From Shewanella mesophila (GTDB lineage: Bacteria > Pseudomonadota > Gammaproteobacteria > Enterobacterales > Shewanellaceae), in NCBI RefSeq assembly GCF_019457515.1, contig NZ_CP080421.1, forward strand, positions 3,410,001 to 3,474,000: a stretch of DNA of 64,000 nucleotides, written 5' to 3'. A program made the position numbers and the translations under genes. This document shows, in pieces, positions 36,159 to 46,141 of this stretch (positions within the stretch are counted from its first letter, which is position 1; each line of letters opens with the position of its first letter). Under the pieces are notes generated by a model. That model was not told the origin of the DNA. It did no database searches and saw only the letters and a list, made by a program, of their open reading frames with translations.

Positions 36159-37232
36159 CTATCCACGTCGCTTGGTTGCTAAAATAAACAAAAAGAACAA
36201 GCTACCGATAACGGCAGTGATAATGCCGATTGGCAATTCTTGATAACTCAGCAGGCATCTTGCCAACACATCTATCCAGATCATAAACAGGCCACCGACC
36301 AAGCCTGTGATCAACAAGGCAAACCTTCCAGGCAACAATAGCCGCACCATATGAGGGATCATCAACCCCACAAAACCGATACCGCCGCAATTGGCCACCA
36401 GCACGGCGGTAATTAAAGAGCAGAGCAGCAACATACCTAGGCGCAAACGCTGTACATTAATGCCTAAGGTATGCGCGGTCTCATCACCGGCTTTCATGGC
36501 TAAGATCTGACGTTTAGACAACAAGATGATTGCCGTGGCTAAACCTATCACCACCAAAGGCAGAGTAAGCCCTGCCCAGCTTGCCTTGGCAAAACTCCCC
36601 AGACTCCAAAACAGCACAGAAGCCGCCGCCTGAGGACCTGAAAAATAAAGCAACAGACTGGTCAATGCGCCAAACATAAATGATACCGCCACCCCTGAAA
36701 GCAACATGCGCTCGATCTGAGTGCTCATGGCTCGACCACATAGTGCCAGTACCATAAGCACAGAAAGCCCCGCACCGATAAACGCCCCCATGGGCAAGCT
36801 AATGCTATTTATTAATGAGCTAGGGAGTGTGCCCGACATAGTCTCTGAGTTGCCAAGTAGGGTGATCACCAATACCGCACCAAACGAGGCGCCCGAAGAG
36901 ATCCCAAAGAGATAGGGATCGGCAAGGGGATTTCGCGTAACGGTTTGCAATACCGTACCCGCTATCGCAAGACCAAAGCCCGCGATAAAAGCCAGCAGAA
37001 TACGTGGCAATCGCAGCTCCATCACAATCCGCGATGTCACGCTGCCGCTTGACTCACCGCTTAGCGCGCCAACAATGGCATCAATAACCTGTTTGACACC
37101 TATCTCGGCCGCACCAAAACTGGCGGCAAAAATAGGGGTTAACAGAGAAAAGAGGGCAATCAATACCGCGAACAGTATGACTCGCTCTACCCTATTTGCG
37201 CCCAAGGAGCGCTGCATTACCTTGGTGATCAT
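36159..37232 (-). CDS. FecCD/BtuC-family ABC transporter permease (corrinoid uptake)
   Basis: 357 aa inner-membrane permease with about ten hydrophobic helices. Family motifs include RLPRILLAFIAGFGLAIAG near residue 75 and the coupling region GGIGFVGLMIPHMVR near 285. It forms the channel of a BtuCD-like importer with the ATPase encoded just upstream; the ATPase stop and the permease start share one base (TGATG). Position under a B12 riboswitch and before cobT points to cobalamin or cobinamide. A BtuF-type binding protein and a BtuB receptor are not in this window. Confidence 0.9.
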   Translation of the reverse strand: MITKVMQRSLGANRVERVILFAVLIALFSLLTPIFAASFGAAEIGVKQVIDAIVGALSGESSGSVTSRIVMELRLPRILLAFIAGFGLAIAGTVLQTVTRNPLADPYLFGISSGASFGAVLVITLLGNSETMSGTLPSSLINSISLPMGAFIGAGLSVLMVLALCGRAMSTQIERMLLSGVAVSFMFGALTSLLLYFSGPQAAASVLFWSLGSFAKASWAGLTLPLVVIGLATAIILLSKRQILAMKAGDETAHTLGINVQRLRLGMLLLCSLITAVLVANCGGIGFVGLMIPHMVRLLLPGRFALLITGLVGGLFMIWIDVLARCLLSYQELPIGIITAVIGSLFFLFILATKRRG

Positions 37233-38119
37233 CAGCCCTTACCCTCCTTCAGATCGCTCTTTGTGAGAAATCTGCCATTGGCTGAGGTAACGCCTATCGC
37301 GTCACCATGGACTAGGTCACCTTGCTCGCCTAGATGGGAATAACCGTAAAAATAGTTAATCTGCGGATTACCATGTTGTGGATGGGGTAATACCTGACAG
37401 CATACGCCAAAGACCTCACCAATCTGCTGCTCTGTAAGCACCTCTGCAGGCGAGCCTTGGATCACCGATCGCCCTCTATTAAGCAGCAATAATTGATCAC
37501 ACAAGGCACTGGCTAAATTCAGATCGTGAATAGAGATCACCACGGTAATATCTAAGGATCGCAGTAGTTCTAAGATCTGGATTTGGTAACGAATATCGAG
37601 GTGATTTGTCGGCTCATCGAGGATCAATAACTTAGGCCGTTGCACTATGGCTCGAGCAATCAATGCCCGTTGTTTTTCGCCGCCCGAAAGTTGCTCATAA
37701 GATTGATTCGCCAGCTCACTCAAACCAACCGTGGCAAGCGCATGACGTACCTGCACCTTATCTTGCTCGCTTGTGAGGGAAAATGCGCCTTTATGGGGCG
37801 TGAGTCCTAAGGCAACTAACTGCGCCGTCGTCATATCGAAATGATGGGGCGTATCTTGCAAAACCACAGCCACTTGCTGTGCAAACGCCTTAGCCGATAG
37901 ATCGCCAACGGAATGACCAAATAGACAGATATCGCCTTTACTGGGAGTCAAATATCGGTAAAGGCAACGCAATAGCGTCGATTTACCTGCGCCATTAGGG
38001 CCGATGATCCCAAGCATTTTACCTTGGGACAGCGACACGCTGACATCTGACAAAATTTGGCGTTCGCCGCTGTGCCAGCATAAACCTTGTGCGGATAAGG
38101 CAGAAACGTCTTTAATCAC
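37232..38119 (-). CDS. ABC transporter ATP-binding protein (BtuD/FecE-like, corrinoid uptake)
   Basis: ABC ATPase of about 295 aa. Walker A GIIGPNGAGKST, signature LSGGEKQRA, Walker B LLILDEPTNHLD and the switch His in VISIHDLN are all present. The frame stays open upstream to a TTG at 38185, but a GTG at 38119 (or 38125) fits better: the family begins shortly before the SAQGLCWHSGERQIL strand, and this GTG overlaps the stop of the 31-codon ORF ahead of it. The C-terminal extension of about 60 residues beyond the core is moderately unusual. Partner of the downstream permease. Confidence 0.88.
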   Translation of the reverse strand: MIKDVSALSAQGLCWHSGERQILSDVSVSLSQGKMLGIIGPNGAGKSTLLRCLYRYLTPSKGDICLFGHSVGDLSAKAFAQQVAVVLQDTPHHFDMTTAQLVALGLTPHKGAFSLTSEQDKVQVRHALATVGLSELANQSYEQLSGGEKQRALIARAIVQRPKLLILDEPTNHLDIRYQIQILELLRSLDITVVISIHDLNLASALCDQLLLLNRGRSVIQGSPAEVLTEQQIGEVFGVCCQVLPHPQHGNPQINYFYGYSHLGEQGDLVHGDAIGVTSANGRFLTKSDLKEGKG

Positions 38120-38207
38120 GGGCACCAACCCAAGGTGCGGTCTTAATGCACAGGTATAGCGCTGCAATAGATGAAGACAGGGCAATAGCCCAAAATGTAA
38201 TGGTCAT
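38112..38207 (-). CDS. 31-residue single-helix ORF behind the B12 riboswitch
   Basis: ATG at 38207 follows a GAGGGAG ribosome-binding site with proper spacing. The peptide is 31 aa: a hydrophobic stretch (FWAIALSSSIAALYLCI) and a short polar end (KTAPWVGARD). Its stop overlaps the probable GTG start of the ABC ATPase, so it may couple translation from the riboswitch-controlled site. It could be a real membrane microprotein or only a leader; no family is recognised. Confidence 0.5.
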   Translation of the reverse strand: MTITFWAIALSSSIAALYLCIKTAPWVGARD

Positions 38208-38213
38208 GAGTAG

Positions 38214-38236
38214 CTCCCTCAAGTCACCCGCTTGAG
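38214..38236 (-). promoter_or_regulatory. Anti-ribosome-binding-site hairpin
   Basis: On the minus strand CTCAAG (38236-38231) can pair with CTTGAG (38223-38218), covering part of the GAGGGAG ribosome-binding site (38220-38214) of the 31-codon ORF. This is a plausible expression platform for the riboswitch, controlling translation. Confidence 0.55.
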
Positions 38237-38251
38237 TCATAAGGCTATAAA

Positions 38252-38416
38252 GTAAGGCAGGTATCCTGACTCGTGGTTAACCTAAGGTATTAGCAGCCTT
38301 ATTTAACACACTCACAGTTGCGGGCACAGTTTGGGCTGATGGCAGTTTGCCTTCCCAATTCCCTATTAAGTTTGAGTTGCTCGTCTCTTTAGCAGAGGCG
38401 AATCTCAACACCTTAC
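38252..38416 (-). ncRNA. Cobalamin riboswitch
   Basis: Minus strand leader of the cobalamin operon. Conserved pieces in order: AGGTG near the 5' end, TAGGGAA, GGAAGGCAA, a B12-box-like core GTGCCCGCAACTGTGAG, and GAGTCAGGATACCTGCC at the 3' end. P1 pairs GTAAGG (38416-38411) with CCTTAC (38257-38252). It binds cobalamins and represses downstream genes; here the platform looks translational. Confidence 0.92.
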
Positions 38417-38561
38417 TCTCGACATCTTTCGCTACTGAAATTTCGCTATTGAAAGACACCTAAAAATTGTTGGTTATTATGCGGCATTTCAAACAAGAGA
38501 CAAGCACTAGCTGTCGTGCCATCAAACAAGCACAGCCCCGCTACCACTTACCTCCTATGAT

Positions 38562-39164
38562 TCAGCCCCAATGCAGTCGCCAAAACCCCTTGCCATCGTC
38601 AGCTCTGTAATGGGTAATTTTAACCACACAGGCATACTCAAGACTCATTCGAGTATAGAAGCCTACCGACTTAGTGACTCCCAAGGCCTTGGACATTAAA
38701 TAACGAATAACGCCACCATGAGTGATAAGTAATAACTTCTCACCACTGTACTGACTAACGAGATCATCGACCAGCTCATCGAGGCGCAGTTCAAAGGCCG
38801 ACATAGCTTCACCTTCAGGTAAAGGATATTGCCAAGGATCTTGCCAATAAGCCGTTAACTCTTCGCCATGCTCTTCGTGTAATACCGGGATTTCATGGCC
38901 ATCCCAACGGCCAAAGTAGATCTCCTTTAGGCGTTCATCAAAGCGCATGCTCATCCGTCTTTTACTGGCGATATGTTCGGCAAAACTGGCGCAGCGGATT
39001 AAAGGCGAACTCACTACTCTGTCAACGGCTTCGGGCAACTTAGCATAGGCCAACTGCATCTGTGCAAAACCGATTTCAGTCAGCTGAACATCGCAATGGC
39101 CTCGCAGCAGATTACCACCTTCACATTCGCCATGACGCATCAAATAAAGCGTTGTTTGAGTCAT
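38562..39164 (-). CDS. cobC: Histidine phosphatase family protein, probable alpha-ribazole phosphatase
   Basis: 200 aa from the ATG at 39164; the open frame reaches 39239 but the shorter start places the catalytic strand at the N-terminus. Phosphohistidine motif LYLMRHGECEGG, then VVSSPLIRCASFAEH, EIYFGRWDGHEI and LLITHGGVIRYL supply the two Arg, Glu and second His of the branch. Position just upstream of the cobalamin operon supports alpha-ribazole 5'-phosphate phosphatase rather than a glycolytic mutase. It is upstream of the riboswitch, so it is probably not B12-repressed by it. Confidence 0.82.
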   Translation of the reverse strand: MTQTTLYLMRHGECEGGNLLRGHCDVQLTEIGFAQMQLAYAKLPEAVDRVVSSPLIRCASFAEHIASKRRMSMRFDERLKEIYFGRWDGHEIPVLHEEHGEELTAYWQDPWQYPLPEGEAMSAFELRLDELVDDLVSQYSGEKLLLITHGGVIRYLMSKALGVTKSVGFYTRMSLEYACVVKITHYRADDGKGFWRLHWG

Positions 39165-39412
39165 ATTAAAACAGGATCGACTTGCTTGAGTGTAATACTT
39201 AAGGAGGATACTCTTAACCGATAACACATTGCAATACATGATGATTAAGCTTTTGATAATTTACAAAAATCTATAGCAATATCCATTTAATCAATCGCCT
39301 AGGTACAGTCTCTTCATTGCCTAAATCGCTTATAACTTAGCTAGGTTATTAGTCCACAAAGGTTATACTATTTTGACTTGCCCTAAGCGCTATAAGTCGA
39401 TTAATATAGGTA

Positions 39413-39444
39413 AGAAGTATAGACGTCTATACGTTTATACTTCC
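39413..39444. promoter_or_regulatory. Tandem MetJ boxes upstream of metH
   Basis: Adjacent 8-base units: AGAAGTAT, AGACGTCT (perfect consensus, 39421-39428), ATACGTTT and ATACTTCC. Tandem met boxes are how MetJ with S-adenosylmethionine binds. They lie about 110-140 bases before the metH start. Confidence 0.8.
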
Positions 39445-39553
39445 AGATAAGAATAACAAACGGTAACGTACCCTTAATCACACTGCATTAACCTCATAAC
39501 GACGGTTTCCATGCAATGGCTAGTTAGAAGTTAGTAAAAATAGGTAGAATTTT

Positions 39554-42500
39554 ATGGCGACCCATACCCCTGTTAAGCATGTAAGACAGATAGCACCGCA
39601 GATCATCGAGCAGCTCAAATCGCAGATATTGATCCTCGACGGCGCAATGGGCACCATGATCCAAGATCATAAGCTTGAGGAAGATGCCTTTCGCGGCGAA
39701 CGTTTTAAAGATTGGCCCTGCGATGTAAAAGGCAATAACGATCTGCTCGTACTGACTCAGCCAGCCATTATCAAAGATATCCATAAGCAATACCTACTCG
39801 CTGGTGCCGATATTATCGAAACCAATACTTTTAACGCCACTCGTATCGCCATGGCCGACTACGAGATGCAGGAACTGTCCGCCGAAATAAATCTAGAAGG
39901 TGCAAGGCTTGCACGCGCCGCGGCCGATGAGGTCAGCGCTGAAACGGGTCGTGCTTGTTATGTCGCTGGGGTACTAGGCCCCACCAACCGAACCTGCTCG
40001 ATTAGCCCCGATGTCAACGATCCCGGTTATCGCAATGTCAGCTTCGATCAACTGGTTGAAGCCTACCGCGAATCCATTGAAGCGCTCATCGAGGGCGGCG
40101 CCGACATCATCATGGTGGAAACCATCTTCGATACCCTCAACGCTAAAGCCGCACTGTTTGCGGTTGAGAGCATATTCGATGAGATAGGCCAGCGTTTACC
40201 CATCATGATCTCAGGCACCATCACAGATGCCTCGGGTCGCACCCTCACGGGACAAACCACTGAAGCCTTTTACAACTCCTTGCGTCACGTTAAACCGTTA
40301 TCGATCGGCCTTAACTGCGCCCTTGGTCCACAAGAGCTGCGTCCCTACGTTGAAGAACTATCAAAGATTGCCGAATGTTATGTGTCGGCGCACCCTAACG
40401 CGGGTCTGCCTAATGAATTTGGGGGCTACGATGAAACCCCTGAAGAGATGGCGGAGGTTATCGGTGAATGGGCGCAAGAGGGCTTTCTGAACATCATTGG
40501 CGGTTGCTGCGGCACTACGCCAGCACATATTAGCGCCATACGCCAAGCGGTTATCGAGCACCAAGCCCGTGAATTACCTAATATCCCAGTCGCCTGTCGC
40601 CTGTCGGGGTTAGAGCCGCTTACCATAGATGAGAACTCGCTATTTCTAAACGTCGGTGAACGCACCAACGTCACCGGCTCGGCCAAATTTTTACGCCTGA
40701 TCAAGACTGGCGAGTACGAAGAGGCGCTGTCGGTTGCCCGTGAACAGGTCGAAAGCGGTGCCCAGATCATCGATATCAATATGGATGAAGGGATGCTCGA
40801 CGGCGTCGAGGTAATGCAGAAATTCCTCAACCTTATCGCCTCAGAGCCTGATATCAGCCGAGTACCGATCATGATCGACTCCTCCAAATGGGAGGTGATT
40901 GAGGCAGGACTAAAATGTATTCAAGGAAAAGGCATCGTTAACTCCATCTCCCTCAAAGAGGGCGAAGAGAAGTTTATCGAGCAAGCCACTCTAGTAAAGC
41001 GTTACGGCGCAGCCGCCATTATCATGGCATTCGATGAAGTCGGCCAAGCCGATACCAAGGCGCGTAAAATCGAGATCTGTACCCGCGCCTATCGGGTGCT
41101 GGTCGATAAGGTCGGCTTCCCGCCAGAAGATATTATTTTCGACCCCAACATCTTCGCCATCGCCACAGGCATTGACGAGCATGACAACTACGCCGTCGAC
41201 TTTATTGAAGCCACTCGTGAGATAAAGCGCACCCTGCCCCACGCGATGATCTCGGGCGGTGTGTCGAACGTGTCGTTCTCATTCCGTGGTAACAACCCTG
41301 TGCGTGAGGCGATTCATGCAGTATTCCTCTATCATGCGATTCAAGCGGGGATGGACATGGGGATCGTCAACGCGGGTCAGCTGGCGATTTATGACGATAT
41401 CGACAGCGAGCTAAAAGCACGCGTCGAAGCGGTAGTGCAAAACCTGCCTTGCCCAGTGGCTGATTCCAATAACACCGAGCAACTACTTGAGGTCGCCGAG
41501 AAGTTTCGCGGTGATGGGAGCCAAGTGGCTAAGAAGGAGGATTTAGAGTGGCGCAGCTGGGAGGTGAGCAAACGTCTTGCCCATGCTCTAGTGAAAGGCA
41601 TTACCGACTTTATCGATGAAGATACCGAAGAAGCAAGACAACAAGCCACTCGGCCACTGGACGTGATTGAAGGCCCGCTCATGGATGGCATGAACGTGGT
41701 CGGCGACCTCTTTGGCTCAGGTAAGATGTTCCTGCCACAAGTGGTCAAATCGGCGCGGGTAATGAAAAAAGCGGTCGCCTATTTGAACCCCTATATCGAA
41801 CTAGAGAAGGTCGAAGGTCAGTCCAACGGTAAAATCTTGATGGTCACCGTAAAAGGTGACGTGCACGATATCGGCAAAAACATCGTTGGCGTAGTGCTGG
41901 CCTGTAACGGCTATGAGGTGATCGATCTTGGGGTCATGGTGCCTGTGGAGAAGATCATCGAAGTCGCCAAGGCGGAAAATGTCGATATCATCGGCATGTC
42001 AGGCCTGATCACCCCGAGTCTCGATGAGATGGTGCATAACGTTAAAGCCTTCCATAAAGCAGGGCTCACGATCCCGTCGATCATTGGCGGCGCGACCTGC
42101 TCGAAAATTCATACCGCGGTTAAAATCGCGCCCCACGCCCCAACAGGTGCTATCTATATTGCCGACGCCTCACGCGCCGTGCCTATGGTATCCAAGCTTA
42201 TCAGCAATGACACCCGTCAAGCCACCATCGATGCCGCCTATGATGAATATCAGGTGATGCGCGACAAGCGTAACTCACAAGAAAAGCGCAAACAGATCAT
42301 CCCTATCGCCGCCGCACGCGACAACCGCTGCCAGCACGATTGGGCTAACTACACCCCATTTGTGCCTAACCAACTCGGGCGTCAGGTGTTCGATGACTAC
42401 CCACTGGAAGACTTAGTCGAGCGTATCGACTGGACCCCGTTTTTCCGCAGCTGGGAACTGCATGGCCATTTCCCGAAAATCTTGGACGACAAGGTGGTCG

Positions 42501-43276
42501 GTGAAGAAGCCCGTAAGCTATTCGCCGATGGCAAAGCCATGCTTAAGCAGATCATCGACGAAAAATGGCTTACCGCCAAAGCGGTTATCGGCCTGTTCCC
42601 TGCCAATACCGTTAACCATGACGACATTGAGCTCTACACCGACGAAACCCGCACAACAGTGGAGATGACGACCCACCACCTGCGGATGCAGATAGAGCGC
42701 GTAGGCAACGATAACTTCTGTCTGGCTGATTTTGTCGCCCCCAAACACTCAGGTGTTGCCGACTACATGGGCGGCTTCGCCGTCACCGCAGGCCACGGCA
42801 TCGACGAGCATATTGCCCGTTTCGAAGCCAACCACGATGACTACAATGCCATCATGCTCAAATGTTTAGCCGACCGCCTAGCCGAAGCGTTTGCAGAGCG
42901 CATGCATGAACGAGTGCGTAAAGAGTTTTGGGGCTACGCCGCAGACGAAGACTTAGATAACACGGCACTCATTCGTGAAAAATACAAAGGTATCCGCCCA
43001 GCACCGGGTTACCCCGCCTGCCCAGATCACACCGAAAAAGGCTTGTTATGGGACCTACTTAAGCCAGATGAAACCATTGGGCTTAATATTACCGAAAGCT
43101 ACGCCATGTTCCCTACCGCCGCCGTATCGGGTTGGTATTTTGCCCACCCACAATCACGCTACTTTGGCGTGACCAATATTGGCCGCGATCAGGTAGAAGA
43201 TTACGCCGCGCGTAAGGGGATAAGTGTGGAGGAAACCGAGCGGTGGTTAGCACCAGTATTGGATTATGATGTTTAG
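39554..43276 (+). CDS. metH: Cobalamin-dependent methionine synthase
   Basis: Transfers the methyl group of 5-methyltetrahydrofolate to homocysteine through methylcobalamin; 1240 aa, full length. Order: homocysteine/zinc domain (about 1-350, [11 protein letters not shown] and [11 protein letters not shown] with zinc Cys), pterin-binding domain (about 360-640, [11 protein letters not shown]), cobalamin-binding domain (about 660-900, cobalt-ligand His in GDVHDIGKN), activation domain (about 920-1240, [15 protein letters not shown] for S-adenosylmethionine). MetJ boxes lie upstream. Its cofactor is supplied by the adjacent divergent cobalamin locus. A hairpin terminator follows. Confidence 0.97.
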   Translation: MATHTPVKHVRQIAPQIIEQLKSQILILDGAMGTMIQDHKLEEDAFRGERFKDWPCDVKGNNDLLVLTQPAIIKDIHKQYLLAGADIIETNTFNATRIAMADYEMQELSAEINLEGARLARAAADEVSAETGRACYVAGVLGPTNRTCSISPDVNDPGYRNVSFDQLVEAYRESIEALIEGGADIIMVETIFDTLNAKAALFAVESIFDEIGQRLPIMISGTITDASGRTLTGQTTEAFYNSLRHVKPLSIGLNCALGPQELRPYVEELSKIAECYVSAHPNAGLPNEFGGYDETPEEMAEVIGEWAQEGFLNIIGGCCGTTPAHISAIRQAVIEHQARELPNIPVACRLSGLEPLTIDENSLFLNVGERTNVTGSAKFLRLIKTGEYEEALSVAREQVESGAQIIDINMDEGMLDGVEVMQKFLNLIASEPDISRVPIMIDSSKWEVIEAGLKCIQGKGIVNSISLKEGEEKFIEQATLVKRYGAAAIIMAFDEVGQADTKARKIEICTRAYRVLVDKVGFPPEDIIFDPNIFAIATGIDEHDNYAVDFIEATREIKRTLPHAMISGGVSNVSFSFRGNNPVREAIHAVFLYHAIQAGMDMGIVNAGQLAIYDDIDSELKARVEAVVQNLPCPVADSNNTEQLLEVAEKFRGDGSQVAKKEDLEWRSWEVSKRLAHALVKGITDFIDEDTEEARQQATRPLDVIEGPLMDGMNVVGDLFGSGKMFLPQVVKSARVMKKAVAYLNPYIELEKVEGQSNGKILMVTVKGDVHDIGKNIVGVVLACNGYEVIDLGVMVPVEKIIEVAKAENVDIIGMSGLITPSLDEMVHNVKAFHKAGLTIPSIIGGATCSKIHTAVKIAPHAPTGAIYIADASRAVPMVSKLISNDTRQATIDAAYDEYQVMRDKRNSQEKRKQIIPIAAARDNRCQHDWANYTPFVPNQLGRQVFDDYPLEDLVERIDWTPFFRSWELHGHFPKILDDKVVGEEARKLFADGKAMLKQIIDEKWLTAKAVIGLFPANTVNHDDIELYTDETRTTVEMTTHHLRMQIERVGNDNFCLADFVAPKHSGVADYMGGFAVTAGHGIDEHIARFEANHDDYNAIMLKCLADRLAEAFAERMHERVRKEFWGYAADEDLDNTALIREKYKGIRPAPGYPACPDHTEKGLLWDLLKPDETIGLNITESYAMFPTAAVSGWYFAHPQSRYFGVTNIGRDQVEDYAARKGISVEETERWLAPVLDYDV

Positions 43277-43289
43277 TGGGAAGTGATCT

Positions 43290-43309
43290 GGAGTCATCAC
43301 CTTGACTCC
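43290..43309 (+). terminator. metH terminator
   Basis: 7-bp stem (43290-43296 with 43303-43309), loop TCACCT, followed by a short T-rich stretch. Confidence 0.65.
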
Positions 43310-43369
43310 TTTGATTACCCAAGCTTTGCTTGAACATTAGTACTGAGACTTCAACTCACTAACCCATAC

Positions 43370-43565
43370 GGCCTTGCGGCCGAGGTAAGTCGTGGGTCTT
43401 CAACCCACACCCGAGCCAAAGGGGAAAAGCGCCTGTTCCCCTTTGGCAAATCCCCCGGCGCCCCAGACGAAGTTGTTTTCCCTCGTGCTTATGGATAAAT
43501 CGCTACCGCTGCCGAAGGATGCATCCATGCACCTGCGGAAGCTAGTCGGGCATCCATGCCCGCCT
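43370..43565. repeat. Hairpin-rich repeat region after metH
   Basis: Holds hairpins 43392-43408 (GTGGGT/ACCCAC), 43520-43531 and 43547-43562 (CGGGCA/TGCCCG around TCCA, i.e. TGGA on the other strand). The segment 43376-43395, read on the minus strand, shares CCACGACTTACCTCGGCCG with 49329-49348. The region 43310-43668 has no supported gene. Confidence 0.65.
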
Positions 43566-43668
43566 CACGCAATTTATTCCAACGCCCTTCGGCAACTTCG
43601 ATAGGGACTTGTTGTAGCATCTGACCTCTTAGGTATTAATCAAAGTCATCTAAAATTCATTAACAATT

Positions 43669-44742
43669 TTATGCTAAACAAATTCCATATTTTGGTAGCA
43701 CATCATGCAATATATCGAATCTATGAGCCTGAAGAGCATCATGGAACATTTTCCAATCAGAGCTTAAAAATGGGCTATGATATTCAAACGTGTCATCTTC
43801 TTGATCTTTAGGTGCTAGTTGACCTATCGATTCATGCTTCCATGAACCCTCGCCTTTGGCTATATAAGTCAAGGTCTCAGCACCAAAAGAAAACTTACCT
43901 TCTGCAATTGCGTCTAGCCATCTACGATGTCTGACCTCTCCATCGTCATCATTAATACCTGCTAGCATCTCCCTAATCACCAACGCATCTTCCTCAGGAA
44001 TGCCAGTCACAACATCTAGATTTACTGTCGAATCACCACTAATAAAGCATTTCATTGCACAACACATGCTATCAACGGCATCGAAGAAAATTTCTCTGTT
44101 ATCTCGCTCGACTTGAACTCCAAGACCATTTTTATACTGCCAAGTAATGTAAGGACGATCGGGATGACTCAACGCAGCCCCATGACCTAGAGGATAAGCT
44201 TCACTCAAAAAGAAATTCGTAATTTTAGAAAGAAAGTTCTGATCTAATTCTGCATCACTACTTTTCAGCTCTGACACTTCATTGACTTCATGTCGATTAC
44301 CAGTAAACCCTTGATGAGCAAAGGTATCAGCATAAACGTGCATACTAATTCCTAGGCGATGAAGCCCATAAGACTTAGCTTTATCTGCTATAGCCAGCTT
44401 TAACATATCCCTAGCGATAAAACTATCCGGTTTACAAATCAACTTATGTATGAAGCTACCAGTTGGATTCTCTCCAGCAGGCAAGCCCGCATTGCCTGGC
44501 AAAAAATGAAATGCCGCCCAAGCTTGGTGGTTCGCTAGTTCGTCAAAATTACTATAGTCCAGCATCTTATGAGCAGATGCTATACGGTAATACATCGCAC
44601 CATTGGTAAATTTGATGACGCCTCCATTGGTTGCGTCATCCACATACTGAGCACTGTAAGCAACCTTAGAAGCATCCTCTGCATCAAAACCAGCAAATCT
44701 GGCTGCAATGTAAGTTAGCGCATGATGTCCATCTATCTGCAT
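43669..44742 (-). CDS. DUF6765 family protein (possible metal-dependent hydrolase)
   Basis: 357 aa, no signal peptide. The N-terminus MQIDGHHALTYIAARFAGF and the stretch LGISMHVYADTFAHQGF near residue 140 match DUF6765. The repeated His/Asp residues (HH at 6-7, HVYAD, AHQGF) recall the metal sites of zinc-dependent phospholipase C/S1-P1 nuclease-like folds, but this is inference. Third gene of a minus-strand unit after a lipoprotein and a 92-aa protein; gap to the 92-aa gene 71 bp. A/T-richer than metH and katG on either side, suggesting acquisition. Activity unknown. Confidence 0.7.
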   Translation of the reverse strand: MQIDGHHALTYIAARFAGFDAEDASKVAYSAQYVDDATNGGVIKFTNGAMYYRIASAHKMLDYSNFDELANHQAWAAFHFLPGNAGLPAGENPTGSFIHKLICKPDSFIARDMLKLAIADKAKSYGLHRLGISMHVYADTFAHQGFTGNRHEVNEVSELKSSDAELDQNFLSKITNFFLSEAYPLGHGAALSHPDRPYITWQYKNGLGVQVERDNREIFFDAVDSMCCAMKCFISGDSTVNLDVVTGIPEEDALVIREMLAGINDDDGEVRHRRWLDAIAEGKFSFGAETLTYIAKGEGSWKHESIGQLAPKDQEDDTFEYHSPFLSSDWKMFHDALQAHRFDILHDVLPKYGICLA

Positions 44743-44813
44743 TTTTAACTCCCTTAATAGATTCTATTAATTATTGCTTGTCTGCATTTCTGTCTAGGCT
44801 ACTTAACAAAGCG

Positions 44814-45092
44814 CTACACTAACTTTTCCAAGAGCTTTAACGTTACCTTGGCAAAATCCTCCCCATTGGCGACGATTTTGTTTACTTTATTATTTTGTTC
44901 TTCCGCTGATTTCACGATCTTCATCAACTCTGTAAATGTCTTCACATCACCAGGCACAGGAAAGAGCTCCGTTACCTCTTTATCGGTCATACGCGTCAAT
45001 GAAGATATTTTCGACGCTAAATGCTCATCTGTTTTATTTGCACTGGATGCAATAGCACCATCTATATCCAATTCGTCCCAGTCAATAGGCAT
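44814..45092 (-). CDS. Small protein of unknown function, partner of the DUF6765 gene
   Basis: 92 aa, acidic N-terminus (MPIDWDELDIDGA) and a helical lysine/leucine-rich C-terminal half (VTLKLLEKLV) that could form a coiled coil. No signal peptide, Cys or catalytic motif. It lies 23 bp after the lipoprotein gene. An open frame on the opposite strand overlaps it but has no ribosome-binding site. No family recognised. Confidence 0.6.
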   Translation of the reverse strand: MPIDWDELDIDGAIASSANKTDEHLASKISSLTRMTDKEVTELFPVPGDVKTFTELMKIVKSAEEQNNKVNKIVANGEDFAKVTLKLLEKLV

Positions 45093-45115
45093 CTCATTAC
45101 TCCTTTCTTCAGGTT

Positions 45116-45778
45116 TTAAAGTGAGTTTTTCAACTCATTCAATTTGTCTAAATACTTCTCAGCCGATTTTACTTTCTCATCTACATCTCTGGTTTTACCC
45201 AATAAATCAGCCACAATGGTGTCCGTTCGATTTATGATTGATGTGACTCCACCTTCTGAAATACCCGCGAATTCCAGATAGCGATTTCGGTTCTCAGCAA
45301 CTTCAGATGCGGAAAGCAAAAAGCTAGTAATACTGTTATTAATTGCTCTAGCCTGAGCATATTCCCCGCGGATATTGTCTTCGATAGTGCTTTCCAGCTC
45401 ATCAAGAGGCTGGATAAGCTCACGTCGCTTGGCATTGATTTTTGCCTGCAACTTAGGCCCAAGCTTTACAATAAACATTAGCCTTTGCGTTTTATCATTT
45501 TCTCTTACTATTGTTTCCCATGCTTGGGCAATCTGAGGTGTTCTAAAGAATTCGCTCGCAAAGGTAGGAACCCATTCTTCATCGATGAAGCGATCTACCT
45601 CTTTTCTTTTTTGATCAAAATATCGATTGAGTAAAACGACATTTGAACTCTCTATTGCACTAATCCGATTACCTAGTTCAACTGAGAGTTCTGGAGCTTC
45701 TGGAGGGATTGCAGTACAAGCTGATAAACCTATCAAACCTACCACAATAAGTGATTTTCTTAGAATAACAAAACTCAT
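45116..45778 (-). CDS. Predicted lipoprotein of the DUF6765 unit
   Basis: 220 aa with a type II signal peptide: basic start, hydrophobic core (LIVVGLIGLSAC) and lipobox LSAC with Cys near residue 21. The next residues (TAIPPEAPE) carry no Asp at +2, so sorting to the outer membrane is likely. The rest is largely helical and charged (SVELGNRISAIESS, KSAEKYLDKLNELKNS), suggesting coiled coils in the periplasm. First gene of the three-gene unit. No family recognised. Confidence 0.7.
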   Translation of the reverse strand: MSFVILRKSLIVVGLIGLSACTAIPPEAPELSVELGNRISAIESSNVVLLNRYFDQKRKEVDRFIDEEWVPTFASEFFRTPQIAQAWETIVRENDKTQRLMFIVKLGPKLQAKINAKRRELIQPLDELESTIEDNIRGEYAQARAINNSITSFLLSASEVAENRNRYLEFAGISEGGVTSIINRTDTIVADLLGKTRDVDEKVKSAEKYLDKLNELKNSL

Positions 45779-46141
45779 ACATATCCTCGTAAGATCTTAA
45801 AAATTAAGCAATCAAAAACCTTAACCCGGTTGTAGAGCGACGATATAGAGATGTAAAACAGGAAGCTATAAAGAAATCTTAGTTTCTTATAATCCATCTT
45901 CCTTGATGCCGATACATACACAACGCAGTGCGAATTAAAATGCGTCTTGGGTCGTCCTTGTTGCACATTTATTGCTCAGACCAAAATACAGTCATACAAC
46001 AAATATGTCTAGCCTTTATGAAGCATACTTTTGCCTTACGATATCAACTACAGCAAATAGTTAAGCTTCATCTAAAGCTGTCTAGAATAAATTCAGGTTG
46101 TGGCTACAACAAATCCCCATCGAAGTTGCCGAAATACATAA
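45779..46141. other. A/T-rich promoter region of the lipoprotein unit
   Basis: About 360 bases with no supported gene; presumably the promoter of the three-gene unit. Nothing else seen. Confidence 0.4.

Noticed and set aside
38277..38459. 60-codon frame on the minus strand
   Set aside because: It is contained largely in the conserved cobalamin riboswitch and has no ribosome-binding site.
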